This document shows positions 41,393-49,701 of a DNA stretch of 64,000 bases, in pieces. This DNA is from Nitrospira sp. GTDB taxonomy: Bacteria > Nitrospirota > Nitrospiria > Nitrospirales > Nitrospiraceae. Numbering within the stretch: the first letter of the stretch is position 1; the number at the start of each line of letters is the position of its first letter. Under the pieces are notes generated by a model. It was not told the DNA's origin, did not search any database, and worked only from the letters and a program-made list of their open reading frames with translations. Position numbers and translations under genes: made by a program. Location of the stretch: assembly GCA_024760525.1 (NCBI GenBank), contig CP060499.1, forward strand, positions 806,001 through 870,000. The letters are read 5' to 3'.

Positions 41393-42715
41393 ATGATGAA
41401 AAAGTCCTCCAGCGTCGTGCTCGCTTCGCTCGGAGACTCAACGTACCGATGCGTGGCCGCTGACCGTTCGAGAGTGAAGCCATTGCTTACCATGGTAGTA
41501 GTTGGGCTCTGTTTGGTCGTAATGATCGGTGCCGCTGTGTTATCCGATGGCGCGGGTACATCCGCCCTGGCACAGAATGCGGCTGGCCAGTCGTTGATCG
41601 AGAAGACCTTCCCACATTCCAACAAGTGCAAACGGTGTCACGAGCGGGTGTATGAAGAGTGGGAAACCTCGCCTTTGTCGAAGTCCATCCATTCCCCGGC
41701 ATTCCGTGCGTCACTCGATATGTACTTGAACTCAGCCGGTGGAAAGGACAAAACGTTGTGCTTCAGGTGTCATGCTCCGCACGTCCGAGAATTCCCGGAT
41801 CATGCGCAACTCTTTGTCGATCAAGCGAAGGCGGGTGATCCGTCCTTGGACGGCGTCGCGTGCAGCCAGTGCCATCTGATCAAGCACGTGGATCGAGCGA
41901 AGCATCCGCCGGAACCGAAGTATGAGATCGGCGGCAAGACACTGTATGGCCCATACCAGGATTTCGTCCAGAATCTCGCGCACCAGTCGATGGAACTGAG
42001 TCTGTTCCAGAAATCCGATCTGTGTTTGAACTGCCATCAGTCCGTGCCGTCGGCGGTGAACTTGGGCAAGTCCAACGACTTGCTGGGGAATTGGGACCAA
42101 AGCCAGGCCATAAAGTCCGGCAAAGAATGTCAGACGTGCCATATGCCGCAACAAGTCGGGGAGTCGGCCAACGGGGAAAAGAAACGCAAGATCGCCAATC
42201 ATAGCTTCCCGGGTCGTATCGGCAAGCTTCGGCAAGAGGCTGCGAAATTAGACGTGCAGACGAAAGTCGACGGTGACAAGACGACTGTCATGGTAAAGGT
42301 CCAAAGCCTGGTACCACACAACCTGCCTGCCACCCATCCTGCCTGGGCTGCGGTGGTGTTAAATCTGGACGTCAAAGGGAAAAACCTCAAAACGGTGTTC
42401 ACGGATAAACGTGTCTATGGTCGGACGTACGTGGACGCTCGAGGACAGAAGACGATCTTTGACTTTGAAGCGACGAAAGTGGCAGAAGACACGGTTTTGA
42501 AACCGGAAGAAACCAAAGAGGAAACATTCACATTTCCGACCCCGAAAGACACGAAGACGTTCGATATTGAAGTCGGGTTGAATTACTCGCCTTTGAATGG
42601 CCCCGAATCATTTCTCCAGCGCGTCGAAGCAGAATCATCCCATGGAGCACAGGATCCCGCCTTCCAGCCGATCGAGATCGTGAAGCGGACGGAGAATATT
42701 CCGGTCAGCAGGTAA
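41393..42715 (+). CDS. Pentaheme cytochrome c, tandem paralogue
   Basis: A 440-residue exported protein starting at ATG 41393 or 41396, four bases after the previous stop. A long N-region precedes the signal helix (VVVGLCLVVMIGAAVLSDG). Five heme sites are CKRCH, CFRCH, CSQCH, CLNCH and CQTCH, in the same order and spacing class as the upstream paralogue, followed by the same kind of heme-free C-terminal domain (VPHNLPATHPAWAAVVLNLD). Both genes share KTLYGPYQDF/NTLYGPYSNP between hemes three and four, which supports tandem duplication. Confidence 0.88.
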   Translation: MMKKSSSVVLASLGDSTYRCVAADRSRVKPLLTMVVVGLCLVVMIGAAVLSDGAGTSALAQNAAGQSLIEKTFPHSNKCKRCHERVYEEWETSPLSKSIHSPAFRASLDMYLNSAGGKDKTLCFRCHAPHVREFPDHAQLFVDQAKAGDPSLDGVACSQCHLIKHVDRAKHPPEPKYEIGGKTLYGPYQDFVQNLAHQSMELSLFQKSDLCLNCHQSVPSAVNLGKSNDLLGNWDQSQAIKSGKECQTCHMPQQVGESANGEKKRKIANHSFPGRIGKLRQEAAKLDVQTKVDGDKTTVMVKVQSLVPHNLPATHPAWAAVVLNLDVKGKNLKTVFTDKRVYGRTYVDARGQKTIFDFEATKVAEDTVLKPEETKEETFTFPTPKDTKTFDIEVGLNYSPLNGPESFLQRVEAESSHGAQDPAFQPIEIVKRTENIPVSR

Positions 42716-42809
42716 TCGCCATTGGCCGTCCGTCTCTCATGAGGCGCGAACCGGATGAGGGCGCAGCGTTCACAAGCTTGTCCGCGGGATACACTCCACG
42801 AACGCCGCG

Positions 42810-43541
42810 TCATGTGCATTCCGCCGTTGCCAGAGGCGGTCCCCCTTGGATGATACCGATACAGAGGGCATACGCAACGAACCGGCCGTACGGCACGTTG
42901 CGGCATTGCTCCCTATCCGACTCGACCCAGTAGTTCCGCTTTGAGACCCGCTTGAGAAAGCGCTGCGTGGTAAAGGGGCTCTTGCCGTCTCGGAGCAGCC
43001 CGTCGAAAAACTCGTTGTAACCCATCGGCAAGCTGGCCACGATCTGTCCACCGGGGGCCAGGCATCGGTTCCGAAGGTGTTTGATGGCCCGCAGCATTTT
43101 ATCCGGCTCTCGCGGCTCCTCGTCCCATCCGACGTGTTCCAGCGTTGAGATACTCAGGATAAGGTCGTACCGCTCTGTTGGCACAAACTCGACAATGTCC
43201 TTGTTGATGACACCGGGAGCTACCTCGTACTTGTCGACCACATCGTGGTGGGTCGGGAAGTAATGCGAGAGCACGTTGCCGACCTCGAGAATTCGTGCAG
43301 TCTGATGACGAAGAAGGATTTCCCGGAAGATCGGGATTTCAACGCCACGCTCATTTTTCCAAGTCTTGTTACAGAAGTGATAGAGGTAGGGGTACGATCG
43401 CCCATCAAAGGTAAAGGTCTTGGCCCTTGTCCAGCGGGTCAGCGCCATCTTGGCAAAGCGCCAGTAGCGCGCGGATGCGCTCTCGCTGCCGGTGGCGGCA
43501 TTGGTGTAGTCGTAGGTGTAGGGCATGAAGAAAACGGTCAT
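42810..43541 (-). CDS. SAM-dependent methyltransferase
   Basis: A 243-residue protein with a class I Rossmann fold: motif I as ARILEVGNVLSHYFP, an acidic residue after strand two (VVDKYEVAPG), motif for strand four as YDLILSISTLEHVGWDEE, and RCLAPGGQIVASLPMG. The first glycine of the usual GxGxG is partly replaced (EVGNVLS). Its start overlaps the stop of the small gene at 43538-43792 by four bases, so they form one unit. Substrate unknown; neighbours suggest no pathway. Confidence 0.82.
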   Translation of the reverse strand: MTVFFMPYTYDYTNAATGSESASARYWRFAKMALTRWTRAKTFTFDGRSYPYLYHFCNKTWKNERGVEIPIFREILLRHQTARILEVGNVLSHYFPTHHDVVDKYEVAPGVINKDIVEFVPTERYDLILSISTLEHVGWDEEPREPDKMLRAIKHLRNRCLAPGGQIVASLPMGYNEFFDGLLRDGKSPFTTQRFLKRVSKRNYWVESDREQCRNVPYGRFVAYALCIGIIQGGPPLATAECT

Positions 43542-43792
43542 TCAAAGAGAATGCGGGAACCAGGGGACTTCATCTTGAAGATTTGCAAGGCATTGTAAAT
43601 GCCTTTGGCGGGATGGTTCAGGATCAGACGGGAATTGGTGATATGCGTATCGAGGAGCTCGTATTGCCCGCCGCTATAATACAGATCACAGTCATCAATC
43701 TGGCAGTTCTTGTAGACATGATTGTCTAATGCGAGTTTCGCCTTCGTGAAGGTCTGGCCGTCGATCACGATGTAATTTGGTTCGAATTCCAT
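43538..43792 (-). CDS. Small beta-rich protein of unknown function
   Basis: An 84-residue protein, MEFEPNYIVIDGQTFTKAKL onward, with short beta strands and a run like right-handed beta-helix coils (VYKNCQIDDCDLYYSGG, LLDTHITNSRLILN). No signal peptide and no known catalytic motif. A promoter lies 18 bases upstream and the gene overlaps the methyltransferase by four bases, so it is a real leader gene of that unit. Confidence 0.65.
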   Translation of the reverse strand: MEFEPNYIVIDGQTFTKAKLALDNHVYKNCQIDDCDLYYSGGQYELLDTHITNSRLILNHPAKGIYNALQIFKMKSPGSRILFE

Positions 43793-43809
43793 AGAGTTTC
43801 TTATGGCGA

Positions 43810-43838
43810 ACTATAGCAAAGTAGACGATGGACGTAAA
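43810..43838 (-). promoter_or_regulatory. Promoter of the methyltransferase unit
   Basis: Minus strand: TTTACG (43838-43833), 17-base spacer, TATAGT (43815-43810); start codon 18 bases downstream. Confidence 0.5.
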
Positions 43839-43876
43839 CTAGCTCACGGGCAACCATGAAGCCAGTCATCAGCATT

Positions 43877-45049
43877 CTAATTCGGAACGATCCGAAACAC
43901 ATTGCCATCTTGAGTCAGAATATAAAGGTCTCCTGAACTGTCTTGGCCGAAGCTGGTTATTGAAGGTACGGTAAGCAGAGGCCACTCTGTTTGTTCGAGA
44001 GCCGACCCGTTGTCGAATCGAAAACTGCGAACAAAGCGGGCGCAGAAATCCGCATAGAAATAGGTGCCTTGGATTGCCGGCACTGCCTGGCCTCGATACA
44101 CGTAGCCGCCGGTGATGGCGCAGGCTCCGTTGTCGTGGGTATATTCCAGGATCGGCAAGGTGAGTCCACCGCTATTACAGTTGACAGTCGGATTAAAACA
44201 GATCGATCCTTCCATGAGCCGCCATCCGTAATTCAGTCCGCGTCCTGCACTGGGTCCTTGTGACACATTAACCTCTTCCCGTGCGCCTTGGCCGACGTCT
44301 CCGACATACAGATCGTCACCATCAAACGAAAAACGCCAGGGATTACGGAGTCCATAGCTCCAGACCAACTGATCACCTCCGCCGAGGACAAAAGGATTGA
44401 TTTCTCCATTCGTACAGGCAGCTCCGGTGGTCGGATCGATCCGGAGAATCTTCCCCAGCCGACTTGCGAGGTTCTGAGCATTGTTGCCGGGATCCCCTGA
44501 GCTTCCTCCGTCACCGACTCCTGCATATAGACAACCATCCGGTCCGAATATCAACATGCCTCCGTTATGGTTGGCAAAGGTCGGATGCGGAATGGAAACT
44601 AAGATGACCTGCGAAACCGGATTGGCGAGGTTGGCATTCGTTGCTGATACCAAAAACCGAGCGATCGTGATCGTGCCATTGGCATCCGTATACTGGACGT
44701 AGAAGCGGCCGTTCGCATTGTAGTCTGGGTCAAAGGCCAGCCCCAGTAATCCTCGTTCTCCTGCGCTGGTGATGCCGGTTAAAGAGAGATATGTGGCGAG
44801 CACGGTTCCCGTTACACGATCAAGAACCTTAATGATACCACCCTGTTCCACGACAAACAGACGGGTGGAGTCACCCTGAGGAGCGGTGAGGAACACAGGA
44901 GAGTTCAGACTGCTGGCGACGAGTTGGAGCTGAAGGCTGGTTGCAGTCGGGACGGTATTCGTGTTCTGTGGGTCACTGGCACTATTGCACGCTGCGAGGA
45001 GACCGACGAAATACCAACCAAGAGTTATGCGGATGATTGTCTGTCGCAT
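43877..45049 (-). CDS. PQQ-dependent sugar dehydrogenase family lipoprotein
   Basis: A 390-residue lipoprotein. ATG 45049 gives MRQTIIRITLGWYFVGLLAAC with a good lipobox (LAAC), so it is preferred over in-frame upstream starts. The soluble glucose/aldose sugar dehydrogenase propeller is recognised by AGERGLLGLAFDPDYNANGR, HPTFANHNGGMLIFGPDG, YAGVGDGGSSGDPGNNAQN, LRNPWRFSFDGDDLYVGDVG and GGYVYRGQAVP. The family oxidises sugars with PQQ, but many members have no tested activity and no pqq genes are in the window. It probably sits on the periplasmic face of a membrane. Confidence 0.88.
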   Translation of the reverse strand: MRQTIIRITLGWYFVGLLAACNSASDPQNTNTVPTATSLQLQLVASSLNSPVFLTAPQGDSTRLFVVEQGGIIKVLDRVTGTVLATYLSLTGITSAGERGLLGLAFDPDYNANGRFYVQYTDANGTITIARFLVSATNANLANPVSQVILVSIPHPTFANHNGGMLIFGPDGCLYAGVGDGGSSGDPGNNAQNLASRLGKILRIDPTTGAACTNGEINPFVLGGGDQLVWSYGLRNPWRFSFDGDDLYVGDVGQGAREEVNVSQGPSAGRGLNYGWRLMEGSICFNPTVNCNSGGLTLPILEYTHDNGACAITGGYVYRGQAVPAIQGTYFYADFCARFVRSFRFDNGSALEQTEWPLLTVPSITSFGQDSSGDLYILTQDGNVFRIVPN

Positions 45050-45204
45050 GGTTGGGCTGTTGTCCTGCTTGAAGGATGATTTGTATCCTATCATTCCAAC
45101 CGGCGGCAAATCGCTAGATCAATGGAAGGCGGCGTGTTCATCTCACGTGTCGGCAACGATTGAACACCGTCATCGTCACTATTTCAAACGCCCAGTATTT
45201 TGTC

Positions 45205-45233
45205 TTGATCCGCTCAGGCTAACCCTATAGAAT
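45205..45233 (+). promoter_or_regulatory. Candidate promoter of hppA
   Basis: TTGATC (45205-45210), 17-base spacer, TAGAAT (45228-45233). The leader to GTG 45376 would be about 135 bases; it contains only a short CACGG/CCGTG hairpin and no recognised riboswitch. The rest of the 326-base gap (45050-45375) shows nothing else. Confidence 0.5.
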
Positions 45234-45375
45234 GGCTGAGCTTTTCGGGTGGTTAGCTTCTGATTCGACTCCGCCCGCCTTGGGTTTCCCCACTCGCGCA
45301 TGTACTTTGGATGGGTTGAAGCCACGGAGAGCCGTGTGACATATGGAGTTCGTTTAACCAGCAGGAGGATTGCCA

Positions 45376-47430
45376 GTGAGTGATTCAGCGATTGTAATCT
45401 TTGCACTCATCGCGGCCGTGACCGGTATTGCCTATGGACTGTACCTGGCGATGTGGGTGTTCAAGCTCGATGCCGGCAACGCGAAGATGCAGGAAATCTC
45501 AAAGGCCATTCAAGAAGGTGCCGGCGCCTATATGAATCGACAGTACAAAACTGTCGGCTTCGTGGCGGCGGGTCTGTTCGTTGTTCTGGCAGCTGCCGGA
45601 GCAGTGTCGGATAAATTCGGCTTGCTCACCGCGATTGGTTTCTTGGTCGGCGCGGGAGCCTCGTCCATCGCCGGCTATGTCGGAATGATTATCGCGGTTC
45701 GCGCCAATGTGCGCACTGCGCAAGCCGCGCATAACGGCATGAACGCCGCCCTGATCGTTGCTTTCCGGGGTGGGGCGGTGACCGGTCTCTTGCTGATCGG
45801 GCTCGGCCTGCTGGCCATTACGGCCTTCTATACCATCGCTCAGTCGATTGCCGGTCAGGAGAAAGCCATCCATGCATTGCTCAGTCTCGGCTTCGGCGGC
45901 AGCTTGATCTCGGTCTTTGCGCGTGTCGGCGGTGGGATCTACACAAAGGCAGCGGACGTCGGCGCCGACTTGGTCGGCAAGGTCGAGGCGGGTATTCCAG
46001 AGGATGATCCGAGGAATCCGGCTGTTATCGCGGATAACGTCGGTGACAATGTGGGAGATTGTGCCGGAATGGCGGCAGACCTGTTTGAGACCTATGCCGT
46101 GACGACAGTGGCAGCAATGGTGCTGGCGTTTACAATGTTCAAGGGAGCGACCGCCCCGATTCTTTATCCGCTGGCCTTGGGTGGCGTGACGATCTTTGCG
46201 ACCATCATCGGTATTCTCTTTGTAAAGGTCAGCGAGGGCGGTGAAATCATGACCGCCCTCTATAAGGGGTTGTTTGTGGCCGGCGGGATTTCGGCCGCGG
46301 CGTTCTTCCCAATTACCTCAAAAATCATGGATGGGGTGGGTGGTGTCAGCGGCATGAGCTACTACTTTGCGGCACTAATTGGTCTGACTGTGACCTTGGC
46401 GCTCGTGTTCATTACCGACTACTACACGTCGAAGAGTTATGAGCCGGTAAAGTATATTTCCAAAGCCAGCGAAACCGGGCACGCCACCAACATTATCGCA
46501 GGCCTGGCAGTAGGCATGCAGTCGACATCGGCTCCTGTGGTGGTGATTTCCGCGGCGATTCTCGGCAGTTACTGGATTTGCGGTGGGGCGGAATCAGGAG
46601 GGCTTTATGGCGTCGCCGTTGCAGCGGTGTCCATGCTCTCGATGGCCGGGATCGTTGTCGCGATCGATGCCTTTGGTCCGATCACCGATAACGCCGGTGG
46701 TATCGCCGAAATGTCGCACCTGGGCAAGGAAGTGCGCGACATCACCGATCCATTGGATGCCGTCGGCAATACGACGAAGGCGGTCACCAAAGGGTATGCG
46801 ATTGGGTCTGCCGCATTGGCGGCAGTGGTGCTGTTTGCCGAATACTCGCGTGAGGTGGCCGCACACAATCCGGCGCTGGCTGCATTCGATCTTTCCAATC
46901 CAAAAGTCCTGGTTGGGCTGTTCCTCGGCGGTATGTTGCCGTTTATCTTCGGCGCCATGTGTATGAGGGCCGTCGGTGAAGCGGGAGGGCTGATTGTGGA
47001 AGAAGTAAGGCGGCAGTTCAGAACGATCAAAGGCATCATGGAGGGGACAGGTAAGCCGGAGTATGGGACCTGTGTGGATATCGTGACCCAGGCGGCAATT
47101 CAAAAGATGATGATTCCCGGTTTGATTCCTGTGGTCTCGCCGGTGGTTGTCGGTGTGGTGCTTGGCCCACAAGCGCTCGGCGGCGTGTTGGTCGGCAGCA
47201 TCGTGACCGGTCTGTTCGTTGCGATTTCCATGACAAGCGGCGGTGGCGCGTGGGACAACGCCAAGAAGTTCATCGAAGAGCAGGGCAAAAAGGGCACCGA
47301 AACACACAAGGCGGCGGTTACGGGCGATACAGTCGGTGATCCGTACAAGGATACGGCAGGTCCAGCCATCAACCCGATGATCAAGGTGATCAATATCGTG
47401 GCTCTGCTCATTGTTTCGCTGATTGTATAA
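45376..47430 (+). CDS. hppA: Membrane-bound proton-translocating pyrophosphatase
   Basis: A 684-residue protein with about 16 helices. GTG 45376 has AGGAGG at spacing 7, better than TTG 45370. It couples hydrolysis of pyrophosphate to ion pumping across the inner membrane. The catalytic loop is [20 protein letters not shown] followed by [20 protein letters not shown], and a second Mg-PPi site is [18 protein letters not shown]468 in the GNTTKA motif is the residue typical of K+-independent H+-pumping enzymes (K+-dependent enzymes have alanine there). It is useful to an organism living on little energy, as biosynthetic PPi is recovered as proton-motive force. Confidence 0.95.
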   Translation: MSDSAIVIFALIAAVTGIAYGLYLAMWVFKLDAGNAKMQEISKAIQEGAGAYMNRQYKTVGFVAAGLFVVLAAAGAVSDKFGLLTAIGFLVGAGASSIAGYVGMIIAVRANVRTAQAAHNGMNAALIVAFRGGAVTGLLLIGLGLLAITAFYTIAQSIAGQEKAIHALLSLGFGGSLISVFARVGGGIYTKAADVGADLVGKVEAGIPEDDPRNPAVIADNVGDNVGDCAGMAADLFETYAVTTVAAMVLAFTMFKGATAPILYPLALGGVTIFATIIGILFVKVSEGGEIMTALYKGLFVAGGISAAAFFPITSKIMDGVGGVSGMSYYFAALIGLTVTLALVFITDYYTSKSYEPVKYISKASETGHATNIIAGLAVGMQSTSAPVVVISAAILGSYWICGGAESGGLYGVAVAAVSMLSMAGIVVAIDAFGPITDNAGGIAEMSHLGKEVRDITDPLDAVGNTTKAVTKGYAIGSAALAAVVLFAEYSREVAAHNPALAAFDLSNPKVLVGLFLGGMLPFIFGAMCMRAVGEAGGLIVEEVRRQFRTIKGIMEGTGKPEYGTCVDIVTQAAIQKMMIPGLIPVVSPVVVGVVLGPQALGGVLVGSIVTGLFVAISMTSGGGAWDNAKKFIEEQGKKGTETHKAAVTGDTVGDPYKDTAGPAINPMIKVINIVALLIVSLIV

Positions 47431-47577
47431 TAGCGCCTCTCGTCTTTGGTGAGACGTTGTTTGCGTGACGAAAAGCATCTGTCACCTGATCTGGGAGGGT
47501 TCCTCTCTCAATTACAAACTCCCCTGAGGGAATCGGCTTGTATTCCACGAGAGGCCATTTATAGATTCTACCTTGGC

Positions 47578-47607
47578 TTGACGGCTTCGCGAGTGCTGGA
47601 GTAAGGT
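47578..47607 (+). promoter_or_regulatory. Candidate promoter of pup
   Basis: TTGACG (47578-47583), 18-base spacer, TAAGGT (47602-47607) followed by GAAT. The same arrangement precedes the SmbP-like gene at 59947. Confidence 0.5.
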
Positions 47608-47643
47608 GAATGTGACTATCCCGGATTCTTGGGAGGTGCTCGG

Positions 47644-47841
47644 ATGGAAAAGCAAGAGCGAAAACAGGAAGCCAAACGAGAGCCGCAAGGGAAGGAAGAA
47701 GTAAAGGCCAATCCCAAGGTCGTCGAGGCCGGCAAGAAAATTAAAGAGGACATCGACAAACTGGTCGACGAAATCGATGATGTCCTTGAAAAAAACGCTG
47801 AAGAATTTGTGAAGAATTACGTTCAGAAAGGAGGGGAATAG
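47644..47841 (+). CDS. pup: Prokaryotic ubiquitin-like protein Pup
   Basis: A 65-residue protein from ATG 47644 with GGGAGGTG at spacing 5. The N-terminal half is a disordered, charged segment (MEKQERKQEAKREPQGKEEV). The C-terminal half, including LVDEIDDVLEKNAEEFVKNY and ending VQKGGE, matches the helical and C-terminal part of actinobacterial Pup (LLDEIDDVLEENAEDFVRAY, ending VQKGGQ) nearly residue for residue. Pup is ligated to lysines by PafA and delivers proteins to the Mpa-proteasome. The chain ends in Glu, so it needs no deamidation by Dop before ligation. No proteasome, mpa, pafA or dop gene is in the window; the neighbours are hppA and recJ. Confidence 0.93.
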   Translation: MEKQERKQEAKREPQGKEEVKANPKVVEAGKKIKEDIDKLVDEIDDVLEKNAEEFVKNYVQKGGE

Positions 47842-47997
47842 CGCAGGTTCGAAGTCTCCCCTCTTGTTCGACGAAGCTTACCCGTCCTCGCAGCCTATCT
47901 GTTTGACAAAGTAGAAGCGGCTTATTACAGTCTTTTACCTTTCCCTGTGATCCCTGGTCTGAATGTTGGAACGGCCCAGGCCCGTAAGGAGGCGAGG

Positions 47998-49695
47998 ATG
48001 AAGTCTAAGCTCTGGGTCGTTCGCCAGGTAGATCCCGTCCAACGCGGCCTCATATCTCGGGCCTTGTCGATCTCCTCGGCTACTGCGTCACTGTTGCTCA
48101 ATCGCGGTGTCACCAGTGTGGACCAGGCGACAGCTTGGATGTCCCCGATCAAGACGCATGATCCTTTCCTGATTCCCGACATGGAGCGGGCGATTGACCG
48201 TCTTCATCAGGCAATGCGACGGCACGAGCGGGTGTGCTTTTATGGTGATTACGATGTGGACGGCATGTCCGCCACCAGTATCTACCTCTCATTCTTCCGC
48301 GGGCTTGGCGCTGAAGCTCGAGCATACGTTCCTCACCGCTTGCGAGAGGGCTATGGTCTCAATGAGGCTGCCGTCAGGATATTGGCCAAGGAAGGTGTCA
48401 CTTTGCTGGTCACGTCCGACTGCGGGACGACATCGCACCGTGAGATTGCCGTCGCAAATGAACTCGGGATGGATGTGATCGTGACCGATCACCATCAAAG
48501 CGATATGGATATGCCGCCTGCTCTGGCAGTGATGAATCCGCATCGCCGGGAGGCCCAGTATCCCTTTCATGGGCTCTGTTCCGGCGGGCTTGCCTATAAG
48601 GTCGCCCAGGCCTATGAGATAAAATATGGATCGGGTTCTGCGTCCTTGGAGTCGCTGTTGGATTTGGCCGCACTTGCGACGATCGCCGATGTCGTTCCAC
48701 TCCAGGATGAAAACCGACTGTTCGTTCGCGAGGGCCTCGCCCATATTTCACGAGGTGCCCGCTGCGGCATACGGGCCTTGAAACAGGTGGCGGGCATTAG
48801 TCGTGACTGCACGGCGGAGACGATCGCCTTCAAACTCGGGCCTCGACTCAATGCCGCGGGGCGCTTGGATGAGGCCATCAAAGGCGTCAAGCTCCTGACT
48901 ACGGAGTCGGAGCGGGAAGCCAAAGAGTTGGCTGAAGACTTGGAGCAATTGAATCGAGCTCGCCGGGAACTTGAGGCCGATATTCTTCGGGATGCATTAA
49001 GACAGGTCGAATCACGGGAGTTACCCGCCGGTATCGTATTGTACGCGCGAGGGTGGCATCTGGGAGTCGTCGGTATCGTGGCTGCCCGCATCATGGAGCA
49101 CTTTCACCGTCCGACGGTCGTGGTTGCCGTGAATGAACACGGGGTCGGGAAAGGATCGGCTCGGACCATACCCGGATTCGACCTCTATCAAACCTTAGCG
49201 AGTTGCCGGGATTTGCTTATGGCATTCGGTGGTCATCCCAGTGCGGCCGGGGTCACCATTCAGGAGGCGATGTTGCCGGAATTTGCGGAGCGGTTTGCTG
49301 CGATCGCGGAAGCATGGATCCGGGAGACTCAAAGCGTTCCCATGTTGCATGTCGATTCAGAAGTGCGTCTGGACGAGATCACGCTTCAGCTGATCCGGGA
49401 AATCGGCGTGCTGCATCCATTCGGTGCCGGGAATCCGGAGCCGACCTTCGCCGTCAGGCGTCTGGATGTCCTCAACGCACGCGTTGTCGGAGAGAAGCAT
49501 TTGAAGCTGACAGTCCGGCAGGACAGGTCTTTACCGTTTGATAGTATAGGATTCGGGATGAAATCGCTGGAGGATCAGGGGTTGTCGTTAAAGACACCCG
49601 TCGACGTTGCCTTTACGCCCGAGCTCAACCATTGGAATGGCTATGATCGAATTCAATTGCGTATTCGAGACATAAGGGCGGCGGGGTGTGAGTAA
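47998..49695 (+). CDS. recJ: Single-stranded-DNA-specific exonuclease RecJ
   Basis: A 565-residue DHH-family nuclease. ATG 47998 follows AAGGAGG at spacing 5. It degrades single strands 5' to 3' in recombination and repair. Metal-binding motifs are GDYDVDGMSATSIY (motif I), TSDCGTT, VTDHHQSD (DHH) and DLAALATIADVVPL. LGPRLNAAGRLDEA and the DHHA1 GGHPSAAGVTI follow, with a C-terminal OB-fold domain (HPFGAGNPEPTF). Length is normal. It is followed six bases later by rel and is likely co-transcribed. Confidence 0.95.
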   Translation: MKSKLWVVRQVDPVQRGLISRALSISSATASLLLNRGVTSVDQATAWMSPIKTHDPFLIPDMERAIDRLHQAMRRHERVCFYGDYDVDGMSATSIYLSFFRGLGAEARAYVPHRLREGYGLNEAAVRILAKEGVTLLVTSDCGTTSHREIAVANELGMDVIVTDHHQSDMDMPPALAVMNPHRREAQYPFHGLCSGGLAYKVAQAYEIKYGSGSASLESLLDLAALATIADVVPLQDENRLFVREGLAHISRGARCGIRALKQVAGISRDCTAETIAFKLGPRLNAAGRLDEAIKGVKLLTTESEREAKELAEDLEQLNRARRELEADILRDALRQVESRELPAGIVLYARGWHLGVVGIVAARIMEHFHRPTVVVAVNEHGVGKGSARTIPGFDLYQTLASCRDLLMAFGGHPSAAGVTIQEAMLPEFAERFAAIAEAWIRETQSVPMLHVDSEVRLDEITLQLIREIGVLHPFGAGNPEPTFAVRRLDVLNARVVGEKHLKLTVRQDRSLPFDSIGFGMKSLEDQGLSLKTPVDVAFTPELNHWNGYDRIQLRIRDIRAAGCE

Positions 49696-49701
49696 CAGAC
49701 G

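Noticed and set aside
45234..45375. Riboswitch in the 135-base leader of hppA
   Set aside because: Only a five-base-pair hairpin is visible; no conserved riboswitch core could be recognised by eye.
47431..47460. Terminator after hppA
   Set aside because: The CGTCT/AGACG hairpin has only five base pairs and a broken T-run (TTGTTTG); too weak to call.
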